From Spirochaetaceae bacterium (GTDB lineage: Bacteria > Spirochaetota > Spirochaetia > Treponematales > Breznakiellaceae), in the NCBI GenBank assembly GCA_031284085.1, contig JAITAM010000077.1, forward strand, positions 1-5,408: a stretch of DNA of 5,408 nucleotides. Reading direction: 5' to 3'. The notes under the pieces are model-generated. The model saw nothing but the letters and a program-made list of their open reading frames with translations, made no database searches and was not told where the DNA came from. The position numbers and the translations under genes were made by a program. Of this stretch, positions 1-5,109 are shown one piece after another (the stretch's first letter is position 1; every line of letters starts with the position of its first letter).

Positions 1-1026
1 AAGATCGTGGTAAGAACCGGCGCTTTTTGCAATGAGATAGGCGATGAAGTCTTCAAAATTACGCGCCTCTGCACCGGTGTTTCCCATGGACCCGATTTCT
101 TCTTTATCGGTGAGTACACAGACGATGGTCTTTTCCGGCGCTACTTTCATATCTGCGATAGCCAGTACCGCCTCAATCGCTGCGAACGCGCAGCACTTGT
201 CGTCATGACCATAAGCGCCGATCATACTCCGGTCAAACCCGACGTCCCGTGCCCGCTGCGCCGGTACCGCTTCAATCTCCGCACTGGCAAAATCCGCTTC
301 GGTAATGCCGTACTTTTCATTGAGAATCCGCAGCAGGTTAAGCTTAACCTTGTCCGTGGCTTTTTCATCCTTAAACGGCACAGAACCCGCCAAAATATCG
401 AGTTCCTCGCCGGTGATGTATTCAGACATCTTCTTGTTGTCCCAATCTTGGGACAAGTGGGGAAGCAAATCAGTAATAACAAACACCGGATCATCTTCGT
501 CTTCCCCCACACAGATCGTTTGCTTTGCGCCGTCCTTCCCAAAAATCACCCCGTGCAGCGCGAGCGGCACCGTGGGCCATTGCCATTTTTTGATACCGCC
601 GTAGTAGTGCGTGTCAAACAATACAAAGTCAGCGTCCTCGTATATCGGATTGGTTTTCAAATCAATACGCGGCGAATCAAGGTGAGCGCCTACAATCGCA
701 GCGCCTTCAGAAAGGGGCTTTTCCCCCAGAACCGCAAAGTTCAGCGCCTTTCCATGGATATTTTGATACACCTTCGTACCCGGCGCCAGTTTGTCTTTTG
801 AAGCCAGAGCGTCCTGAATATCAATAAAACCGGCTTTCCGCAAACGCTCAATCGTCTGTGCCGTCAATTCCCGTTCTGTCTTACCTCCGTTCAAGAAAAC
901 CTTATAGATACGTGCAAAGTCCTCAACTGCTTTTAAGTCCGTGTCACTTATCGTTTCCCATGCATTTTTAATCTTGAACCCCAACTTTTCACCGAGCATC
1001 TGCCCTTCTGTTTTTTCTTCAGCCAT
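1..1026 (-). CDS. M18-family zinc aminopeptidase, C-terminus cut off by the window edge
   Basis: Translating the minus strand gives 342 residues without a stop, running off the left edge; M18 (aspartyl aminopeptidase / aminopeptidase I) enzymes are usually about 430-480 residues, so roughly a quarter is missing. Seen directly: AHLDSPR (about 114-120), holding the first zinc-ligand His115; a PHL motif at 189-191; YGHDDKCC (272-279), with the metal-bridging Asp at 275; and TDKEEIGS (306-313), whose Glu309/Glu310 match the catalytic base and zinc-ligand pair. The C-terminal zinc-ligand His lies outside the window. Family knowledge: these are cytosolic dinuclear-zinc enzymes, often dodecameric, that remove N-terminal (often acidic) residues from peptides. 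Start choice: GAGGAG at 1033-1038 lies 6 bases before the ATG at 1026 and only 3 before the adjacent ATG at 1029, so 1026 is preferred; the difference is one Met. It has its own promoter and is not obviously co-transcribed with the thi operon. The family call is firm; substrate preference is not shown. Confidence 0.93.
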   Translation of the reverse strand, partial: MAEEKTEGQMLGEKLGFKIKNAWETISDTDLKAVEDFARIYKVFLNGGKTERELTAQTIERLRKAGFIDIQDALASKDKLAPGTKVYQNIHGKALNFAVLGEKPLSEGAAIVGAHLDSPRIDLKTNPIYEDADFVLFDTHYYGGIKKWQWPTVPLALHGVIFGKDGAKQTICVGEDEDDPVFVITDLLPHLSQDWDNKKMSEYITGEELDILAGSVPFKDEKATDKVKLNLLRILNEKYGITEADFASAEIEAVPAQRARDVGFDRSMIGAYGHDDKCCAFAAIEAVLAIADMKVAPEKTIVCVLTDKEEIGSMGNTGAEARNFEDFIAYLIAKSAGSYHDL

Positions 1027-1047
1027 CATGAACTCCTCATTCTAAAC

Positions 1048-1076
1048 ATAATATAATAATTAGTTACGAATAACAA
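1048..1076 (-). promoter_or_regulatory. Putative sigma70 promoter of the M18 aminopeptidase gene
   Basis: On the minus strand TTGTTA (1071-1076) is followed after exactly 17 bases by TATTAT (1048-1053). The match to consensus is 4/6 and 5/6. A start near 1041 would give a short leader of about 12-15 bases carrying the GAGGAG ribosome binding site. The surrounding DNA is AT-rich, so a chance match is possible. Confidence 0.5.
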
Positions 1077-1426
1077 GCGGATGCAGCGCCTCATTGAACA
1101 GGCAACCCCTCAATAATGCACGATTTACCGCAGAGAGGCATACCGGTACTAGCCCAAGAAGCCACATTCCCATACTGAAAAGTATCATGGAAAGGCTAAA
1201 ACGCCATCCTGACGAATTCACCAACACACTCGTTCCGCTTTTTATACAATTCCCTCTCATAGTCTTACGGCAGAGTCGGGCATCGCAATGTGGAGAACTT
1301 TCTGGCTAACTTATTTATTGGCGGTGCTATCGGTCTATAAGTTTCTGCTTTATAAACCGTCCACTCGTGGTTTCCATGATGAAAAGGTTTTACATCCTCC
1401 TTTCTTAATTTTTCATCGAACTCACG
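1060..1426 (-). pseudogene. Degenerate coding remnant, unidentified
   Basis: The gap between the aminopeptidase and the tRNA terminator has no intact gene, but the minus strand carries coding-like fragments. One frame from 1426 stays open for 53 codons (53 residues rich in Lys, Arg, Glu and aromatic residues, including EWTVYKAETYRPIAPP), meets TAA at 1265-1267, then reads 22 more charged codons (DYERELYKKRNECVGEFVRM and on) to a TAG at 1196-1198. A second frame from an ATG at 1260 gives 66 residues with a hydrophobic stretch (SLSMILFSMGMWLLGLVPV), ending in a TAA at 1060-1062; this ATG has no ribosome binding site and its tail overlaps the aminopeptidase promoter. Together this resembles a decayed gene broken by a stop and a frameshift. 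The segment with YKKRN faintly recalls the C-terminal part of some IS5-type transposases, but I cannot identify it. The small membrane-protein-like ORF could also be a genuine orphan. Confidence 0.3.
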
Positions 1427-1483
1427 TTATCTACGTGTCTATGAGTGCCAGAGCGGCACAGTTAGTTTTTCATACACATAACT

Positions 1484-1523
1484 TCAAATAAAAAGCCTAT
1501 CCATTTTATGATGGATAGGCTTC
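1484..1523 (-). terminator. Intrinsic terminator after tRNA-Asn
   Basis: A perfect 12-bp stem (1493-1504 with 1511-1522, containing AGCCTATCCAT) closes a 6-base loop. On the minus strand it is followed by a run of T broken by one A (CTTTTTTATTT). It begins only a few bases after the tRNA 3' end. No clear terminator is visible between the thi operon and the tRNA, so this hairpin may end both transcripts (inference). The stem is symmetrical, but the T-run is clearest in the minus direction. Confidence 0.9.
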
Positions 1524-1526
1524 AAA

Positions 1527-1599
1527 CTCCCCCGCGCGGGTTCGAACCACGGACCCAGTGGTTAACAGCCACTTGCTCTGCCAGCTGAGCTACAGGGGA
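1527..1599 (-). tRNA. tRNA-Asn (anticodon GTT)
   Basis: The minus strand folds into a standard 73-base cloverleaf. The acceptor stem pairs TCCCCTG with CGGGGGA (one T-G pair). The D arm contains AGCTCAGCTGGCAGAGC. The anticodon stem AGTGG/CCACT closes the loop CTGTTAA, with anticodon GTT. The T arm is CGTGG-TTCGAAC-CCGCG. The discriminator base is G, as expected for Asn, and the 3' CCA is not encoded (the next bases are TTT), so it must be added after transcription. The gene is single, not in a cluster, with a near-consensus promoter immediately upstream and a strong terminator immediately downstream. Confidence 0.97.
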
Positions 1600-1607
1600 A
1601 TGGTAGT

Positions 1608-1636
1608 ATCATAGCAAGACAGATTTTCTTTGTCAA
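1608..1636 (-). promoter_or_regulatory. Strong sigma70 promoter of tRNA-Asn
   Basis: The minus strand has a perfect -35 box TTGACA (1631-1636), a 17-base spacer, and a -10 box TATGAT (1608-1613, 5/6). The predicted start near 1601 is within a few bases of the mature tRNA 5' end at 1599, so the primary transcript would have almost no 5' leader for RNase P to remove. The promoter lies about 45 bases after the stop codon of the thiZ-like gene. Confidence 0.88.
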
Positions 1637-1681
1637 GAGATATTGTATAGATTTTTCAATAAATAAGGCAGTGCAAAGATG

Positions 1682-2452
1682 CTACAAAATAAAGCTCATA
1701 ATCTTTTGTTTGAGTTGTAAAAACTCCTGCGAGACGAGAAAATCGTTTCCATGCAATGAGACTTGAATTTCTTGGTTGATGCGACCGGGTTTTCCGGAAA
1801 GAATGTAAACTGTGTTGGACATTGTAAGGGATTCATCAACATCATGGGTGATAAAGATTGTGGATAACTTTTGCTTACGGCATATATCTCGATACCACCG
1901 GTGCATTTTAATACGGGTTATGGCATCAAGAGCAGAAAACGGCTCATCAAGCAGGATCACAGGTTTTTGCATCATCATAGTCCGCAACAGCGCCGCCCGC
2001 TGACGCATACCGCCTGAAAGCTGCCTTGGATAGTGATGTTCAAAGCCGGCAAGCCCAAAGTCGGGGAAAAAAGAAGCGGCAAAAGCACGGGCATCTGTTT
2101 TTTTTTCACCGCGGATAAGCAAAGAAAGAATGACATTGTCAAGAATAGTACGGAACGGTAGAAGCATATCTTTTTGGAGCATATAACTTACACTACCTGG
2201 AATACCGGTAATATCAGAGCCGGATAGAAAAACCGTTCCGCAATCCGGCTGATCAAGACCTGCAAGAATGTTAAACAACGTTGTTTTACCAACACCGGAA
2301 GGACCGAGCAATGATACACATCCTCCCTGCGGTAATTCTAGGTTAATATCAGCAATAATCGGCAGATCCTTATAGCTTTTAGTAATGTGCCGGCAAGCGA
2401 ATAAAGGAACTGCCTGATCGGAGTCCTGTTCTTTATTCTGGTAAAAACTCAT
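1682..2452 (-). CDS. thiZ: ABC transporter ATP-binding protein, thiamine-precursor uptake (ThiZ type)
   Basis: This 256-residue protein is a single complete ABC nucleotide-binding domain of the nitrate/taurine/thiamine-precursor importer group. Visible motifs in order: Walker A GPSGVGKTT (50-58); Q-loop Gln at 93 (MLQKDMLLPF); signature LSGGMRQR (145-152); Walker B VILLDEPFSALD (165-176); and H-loop His203 in ITHD. No catalytic residue is missing. It hydrolyses ATP on the cytosolic face to drive the ThiX-type permease. It is the last gene of the TPP-riboswitch operon, and its ATG lies inside the end of the binding-protein gene (20-base overlap), with only a short AAGG about 9 bases upstream, suggesting translational coupling. 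No convincing terminator follows before the tRNA promoter. The ABC ATPase assignment is certain; the substrate rests on operon context and the riboswitch. Confidence 0.95.
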   Translation of the reverse strand: MSFYQNKEQDSDQAVPLFACRHITKSYKDLPIIADINLELPQGGCVSLLGPSGVGKTTLFNILAGLDQPDCGTVFLSGSDITGIPGSVSYMLQKDMLLPFRTILDNVILSLLIRGEKKTDARAFAASFFPDFGLAGFEHHYPRQLSGGMRQRAALLRTMMMQKPVILLDEPFSALDAITRIKMHRWYRDICRKQKLSTIFITHDVDESLTMSNTVYILSGKPGRINQEIQVSLHGNDFLVSQEFLQLKQKIMSFIL

Positions 2453-3419
2453 TCGTAAAGCCTTGCCCGCGTATATCTTGTTCTATAAGCCCTTGTTCGT
2501 ACATCCAACCGGCGAAACGATTCCATCGTACCGGATTGATCTCTCCCCAACGAGGAGAATCAGACTGATAGCGTGGTGCAAGGTATTCTTGACTTTGGCG
2601 GACAAGAGCAGAATCCAACTCCGGCGCATATTTGAGTAAGATATTCGCGGCGCCTAAAGGGTCTTTCATCGCATCGTTGTAGCCTTTACTTACCGCGGAT
2701 AAGAATTTCCGGACTATGTCGCCGTGGGTAGAAGCATAGGTGCTATTAGTAACGATTACCGGCGTGTAAAAATCAAAAACCGGGTTTATTATACCTATGT
2801 CCATGTAGTTTATCGTTGTGCCGTTTAGCGCTGCAGCTATGCCATCCCATGCGTAGTAAATCCAGATCGCATCAACATCGGTTGCCAAAGCCGAGAAAGC
2901 ATCGGTTGCGTTGTTGGGTATCATGTCCACTGTGGCAAAATTACCGCCGTCTCCTTCGACCAATGTGCGGATGATAGCCGTATAAAGCGGCGTTTCCCAT
3001 GAGGCAAAACGTTTTCCGCTCAGGTCCGAAGGCTTTTTTATACCGGAGTCGGCAAGCGTCATAATGCCGGATGTGTTGTGGTTTATGATGGCCGCAACCG
3101 CCACTAAAGGCAAAGCATTGTGGGTTTTGCCGATGGCAGGGCTGAGCGTTTCTTGAAAATCAACGCCGAATTCCGCATTACCTGCCGCTACAAGCATAAG
3201 CGCTCCATCTTCCGGTGGCTGTACAATGCTTACGTTAAGCCCTTCCGCTGCAAAATAACCCTTGTCCAAGGCAACGTACAGTCCTGTATGGTTGGTGTTC
3301 GGTGTCCAATCGAGTACTACCCGAATGTTATCGGTATCTTTTTTCTGCTGGCGTCCGGCTGCACAGAGCAAACCGGCTGTTGTAGTACATAAAACGAGTA
3401 ATAATAAAATCTTCTTCAT
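2433..3419 (-). CDS. thiY: NMT1/THI5-like periplasmic substrate-binding protein for a thiamine pyrimidine (ThiY type)
   Basis: This 328-residue protein starts with an export signal (MKKILLLLVL...LLCAAG) and continues with the NMT1/THI5-family opening VVLDWTPNTNHTGLYVALDK (34-53), a PPEDGA segment (68-73) and AEFGVDF (82-88). Family knowledge: ThiY-type proteins bind N-formyl-4-amino-5-aminomethyl-2-methylpyrimidine or HMP and deliver it to a ThiX/ThiZ permease. Cys19 could be a lipobox cysteine, but the preceding residues are GLL, an unusual lipobox; cleavage after the Ala-Ala-Gly stretch is the alternative. The start at 3419 was chosen over an upstream in-frame ATG at 3587 because AGAGG lies 6 bases ahead of it, a signal peptide starts exactly there, and the longer form would overlap most of the cysteine-rich gene. 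The ATPase gene overlaps its 3' end. The exact ligand cannot be read from sequence. Confidence 0.94.
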   Translation of the reverse strand: MKKILLLLVLCTTTAGLLCAAGRQQKKDTDNIRVVLDWTPNTNHTGLYVALDKGYFAAEGLNVSIVQPPEDGALMLVAAGNAEFGVDFQETLSPAIGKTHNALPLVAVAAIINHNTSGIMTLADSGIKKPSDLSGKRFASWETPLYTAIIRTLVEGDGGNFATVDMIPNNATDAFSALATDVDAIWIYYAWDGIAAALNGTTINYMDIGIINPVFDFYTPVIVTNSTYASTHGDIVRKFLSAVSKGYNDAMKDPLGAANILLKYAPELDSALVRQSQEYLAPRYQSDSPRWGEINPVRWNRFAGWMYEQGLIEQDIRGQGFTNEFLPE

Positions 3420-3478
3420 AATATTCCTCTTCAAAATAAATTGTATGTAAAGAAAATTACATACCTTACACGCATAGA

Positions 3479-3697
3479 CTAATGCGATAGTAAACGAATG
3501 ATTGCATCGTAATTTTCCCGTTTGTGCGGGAAAATACAAGCGGAACAGTCTTTTATATCCCCAATCATCGTATAAATACCCGGACATCTACTGTCTGTAT
3601 AAAGCGGACAGTAACAAAACAGGCAATTTATCTTTGTTATACCGGTGTGGCATGGATAGTACTCGCACGTATTGTTTTCAAAAAACCGGCTGCTCAT
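3479..3697 (-). CDS. Small cysteine-rich 'zf-like' domain protein in the thi operon
   Basis: A 72-residue protein with eight cysteines (11, 16, 25, 28, 30, 38, 51, 54) and two histidines well placed for metal binding (17, 58). Key stretches are CEYYPCH (11-17), NCLFCYCPLY (24-33), DCSAC (50-54) and PHKRENYD (57-64). This layout matches what I know as the 'cysteine-rich small domain' (Pfam zf-like, PF04071), found alone in many anaerobes and sometimes fused to cobalamin-related enzymes; its biochemical role is not established. The spacing suggests binding of Zn or an Fe-S cluster (inference). No signal peptide or membrane segment, so cytosolic. It sits 33 bases after the permease stop and 59 bases before the binding-protein start, in the same direction, so it is very probably co-transcribed under TPP control. 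Only a weak ribosome binding site is visible before its ATG. Conserved family features make this a real gene rather than a chance ORF. Confidence 0.88.
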   Translation of the reverse strand: MSSRFFENNTCEYYPCHTGITKINCLFCYCPLYTDSRCPGIYTMIGDIKDCSACIFPHKRENYDAIIRLLSH

Positions 3698-3730
3698 ACT
3701 GATCTTTAGGGCAAAAAGCTTAAAAGCCGC

Positions 3731-4483
3731 TTAGGCTGCCTCCTCCTTTATGACGATTTTTTCCAGTTTGCCGACTAACTTCATAAGCACAAAGCTGAGA
3801 AAGGCTATGATCACAATGACGGCAAACATTTTGTCAAAAGAATACGATTTGCGCACCCGCGTCATGTATACGCCAAGTCCGCTATTGCCGCCGAGCCATT
3901 CGGCAACCACAGCGCCTATTATCGAATACGAAGCTGCTATTTTAAGGCCTGAAAAAAAAGCCGGCATAGCCGAAGGGATTTTCAGGTAGCGGTACAGGTG
4001 TATCCGTGATGCTCCCATAGTTTGGAAGAGGCGTATCATATCCGGGTCCAAAGATTCAAAGCCTCCTAGGATGCTTATAGCCATAGGAAAAAAGCAGCTC
4101 AGAAAGACCAGAACGATTTTCGGCGTCAACCCATACCCAAGCCATAGCACTAAAAGCGGCGCCAAAGCGATGGTCGGCACTGTCTGTGTCAAAAGCAGCA
4201 CCGGCAGCACCGCACTTTTCACCAAAGCTTTGGCATCCATAACAATAGCCAATGCAAAAGCTGATACAACAGCCAACCCTAATCCTATAAGCGCTTCGGT
4301 AATAGTCTGCCACAGATGCTTGAGCAGGAGTGGAAAATCTCCCAGCAAGGCGCTCATCACCATAATCGGGCTTGGCAGCATATAACCGGGAATGAGGTGA
4401 AGCACACTTACCACTTGCCAAACCATGAGCAGAAGCAGTAGAAAAGCATAGGACGGCAGGGCTGCTCTGAGCGTATTCTTCAT
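3731..4483 (-). CDS. thiX: ABC transporter permease, thiamine-precursor uptake (ThiX type)
   Basis: A 250-residue integral membrane protein with about six hydrophobic segments (roughly 12-30, 60-83, 92-115, 120-140, 180-198 and 217-238). This is the usual length and layout for BPD-type inner-membrane permeases of the SsuC/TauC/ThiX group. The EAA-type cytoplasmic loop that docks on the ATPase is visible around 143-175 (FQTMGASRIHLYRYLKIPSA), with the conserved Gly157 and the IP of the loop end. The C-terminal motif VVAEWLGGNSGLG (192-204) is typical of the family. It starts 7 bases after the stop of the DUF77 gene with no convincing Shine-Dalgarno sequence, so translation is probably coupled to that gene. 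Specificity for a thiamine precursor is inferred from the TPP riboswitch and the THI5-like binding protein of the same operon. Confidence 0.94.
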   Translation of the reverse strand: MKNTLRAALPSYAFLLLLLMVWQVVSVLHLIPGYMLPSPIMVMSALLGDFPLLLKHLWQTITEALIGLGLAVVSAFALAIVMDAKALVKSAVLPVLLLTQTVPTIALAPLLVLWLGYGLTPKIVLVFLSCFFPMAISILGGFESLDPDMIRLFQTMGASRIHLYRYLKIPSAMPAFFSGLKIAASYSIIGAVVAEWLGGNSGLGVYMTRVRKSYSFDKMFAVIVIIAFLSFVLMKLVGKLEKIVIKEEAA

Positions 4484-4490
4484 AACTGCG

Positions 4491-4793
4491 CTATACTTTG
4501 TGGTATTGAGCCGTCTTTTTCTCTATGCTCCACACACCCTCAATGGGATTGTAGGCAACTTTGATATACGCAGAAACACTGCCGGCTCCTTCACGAATAC
4601 AAATACGCTGCGCTTCTGTGGCAATTTCCATAAGCCTGTCAAAATCACCCTCAATGGTTGTTTCAAAAGGCCCGACAAAAGTATTCAGCCCGGTACTTTT
4701 TAGGTAAGCAATAACGGTATCAACGATACGGATTAGTTCCTCTCCTGCCACTCCATGCGGCAGCACCTGAATTGCTAAGCTTGCATTAAACAA
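4491..4793 (-). CDS. Thiamine-binding protein, DUF77/MTH1187/YkoF-like
   Basis: A 100-residue soluble protein beginning FNASLAIQVLPHG, with GPFETTIEGDFDRLMEIATE (41-60), GAGSVSAYIKV (69-79) and a conserved mid-region of the Thiamine_BP (DUF77, PF01910) ferredoxin-like fold. Family knowledge: MTH1187/YqgV-type proteins and the related YkoF bind thiamine or HMP, and YkoF is encoded with a thiamine-precursor transporter. No signal peptide is present, so it likely acts in the cytosol, perhaps as a ligand sensor or carrier. Start: the frame has no ATG at its 5' end. TTG at 4793 is used, 6 bases after a strong AAGGAGG. An ATG at 4798 is in another frame and ends after seven codons. It is the first gene after the riboswitch terminator and is followed 7 bases later by the permease gene. 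Confidence 0.92.
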   Translation of the reverse strand: MFNASLAIQVLPHGVAGEELIRIVDTVIAYLKSTGLNTFVGPFETTIEGDFDRLMEIATEAQRICIREGAGSVSAYIKVAYNPIEGVWSIEKKTAQYHKV

Positions 4794-4799
4794 AACATT

Positions 4800-4806
4800 C
4801 CTCCTT
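4800..4806 (-). promoter_or_regulatory. Ribosome binding site deciding the TTG start of the DUF77 gene
   Basis: AAGGAGG on the minus strand lies 6 bases before the TTG at 4793 and directly after the T-run of the attenuator. It would leave the out-of-frame ATG at 4798 only 1 base away, too close for efficient use. It is present only in transcripts that pass the terminator. Confidence 0.85.
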
Positions 4807-4808
4807 GC

Positions 4809-4842
4809 AAAAAAAAACGCCTCGGGGGGGAATCCCGGGGCG
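4809..4842 (-). terminator. Intrinsic terminator (attenuator) of the TPP riboswitch
   Basis: CGCCCCGGG (4834-4842) pairs with CCCGAGGCG (4818-4826) with a single C-A mismatch. The loop is 7 bases, and nine T follow on the minus strand (4809-4817). It sits between the TPP aptamer and the first gene's ribosome binding site, the classic place for transcription attenuation. Its 5' arm is shared with the antiterminator. Confidence 0.92.
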
Positions 4843-4861
4843 GAAAAACATTCCCTCCGCC
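4839..4861 (-). promoter_or_regulatory. Antiterminator pairing between aptamer 3' end and terminator 5' arm
   Basis: GGCGGA (4856-4861, the end of the aptamer) is perfectly complementary to TCCGCC (4839-4844), closing an 11-base loop. This 6-bp helix takes CGCC (4839-4842) away from the terminator stem, takes two bases from aptamer helix P5, and places the 3' strand of P1 (4846-4850) in its loop. It therefore cannot coexist with the TPP-bound fold. This is read directly from complementarity; function is inferred. Confidence 0.7.
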
Positions 4862-4944
4862 AGCATTACCCGGATCAGGTTCTTGGGTTAAAGCGCCATG
4901 TACGCTTACTCTCAGCTAAAATACGGTCTAGCTCCCCTCTGTTT
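4846..4944 (-). ncRNA. TPP riboswitch (THI element)
   Basis: The minus-strand leader carries the whole THI-box core. P1 pairs AAACA (4940-4944) with TGTTT (4846-4850). P2 pairs GGGG (4934-4937) with the CCC of ACCC (4885-4888). P3 is AGCTA/TAGCT, followed by the invariant CTGAGA (4910-4915). An optional hairpin AAGCG/CGCTT follows. Then come CCTGATC (4873-4879), P5 CCGG/CTGG around GTAATG, and the terminal GCGGAGGGAA. These match the pyrimidine-sensing CTGAGA and pyrophosphate-sensing halves of known TPP aptamers. An attenuator follows directly, so TPP should switch off transcription of the downstream transporter operon. Confidence 0.97.
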
Positions 4945-4953
4945 ATAGTAGAG

Positions 4954-4982
4954 AACATAAACTCATGCTAGAAAAAAGTCAA
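4954..4982 (-). promoter_or_regulatory. Putative sigma70 promoter of the thi operon
   Basis: On the minus strand TTGACT (4977-4982, 5/6) is followed after exactly 17 bases by TATGTT (4954-4959, 4/6). A start near 4947 would be just ahead of P1 of the riboswitch, as expected for this kind of leader. The -35 box lies against the edge of the repeat element at 4983-5039. Confidence 0.72.
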
Positions 4983-5039
4983 GAGGTGTAGGTCAGACCT
5001 TATGCGACTGGGAACAGGTAACAGGTCAGACCTGGCCTC
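4983..5039. repeat. Paired near-palindromes AGGTCAGACCT, possible REP-like element
   Basis: The 11-base sequence AGGTCAGACCT occurs at 4990-5000 and again at 5023-5033. Each copy is a palindrome apart from its central base. Outside them GAGG (4983-4986) can pair with CCTC (5036-5039), so the two copies can also form one long hairpin with a 34-base loop. The element lies between two divergent genes, about 40-70 bases ahead of the transposase-like gene. GGTCAGACC-type palindromes near IS200-like/RAYT genes are something I recall from other genomes, which is why I call it REP-like; a regulator-binding operator for the divergent promoters is the alternative. Confidence 0.5.
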
Positions 5040-5109
5040 AAGAAAAAAGAGTAAAAAAAGAATAGCTGACTAAAGCAAAATGCCATGTTACCCCCGTTAT
5101 CTATGTACC

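Noticed and set aside
7..801. Long plus-strand ORF of 264 codons at the left edge
   Set aside because: It is antisense to the M18 aminopeptidase, whose zinc motifs are intact on the minus strand; the plus-strand product has no recognisable domain.
1288..1491. Plus-strand ORF of 67 codons before the tRNA
   Set aside because: It has no ribosome binding site and runs into the tRNA terminator hairpin; the minus strand in the same interval looks more protein-like.
3420..3587. 56-residue N-terminal extension of the substrate-binding protein from an ATG at 3587
   Set aside because: It would overlap most of the cysteine-rich gene and put the signal peptide in mid-protein, whereas 3419 has a good ribosome binding site and starts exactly at the signal peptide.
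4056..4421. 121-codon minus-strand ORF inside the permease gene
   Set aside because: It is another frame of the same strand as the permease, which has the family's motifs and full length; the alternative shows no domain.
4970..5060. Possible CRISPR or longer tandem array around the AGGTCAGACCT copies
   Set aside because: There are only two 11-base copies with one 22-base gap, and they are near-palindromes; the A-rich AGAAAAAAG copies at 4970 and 5041 are low complexity.
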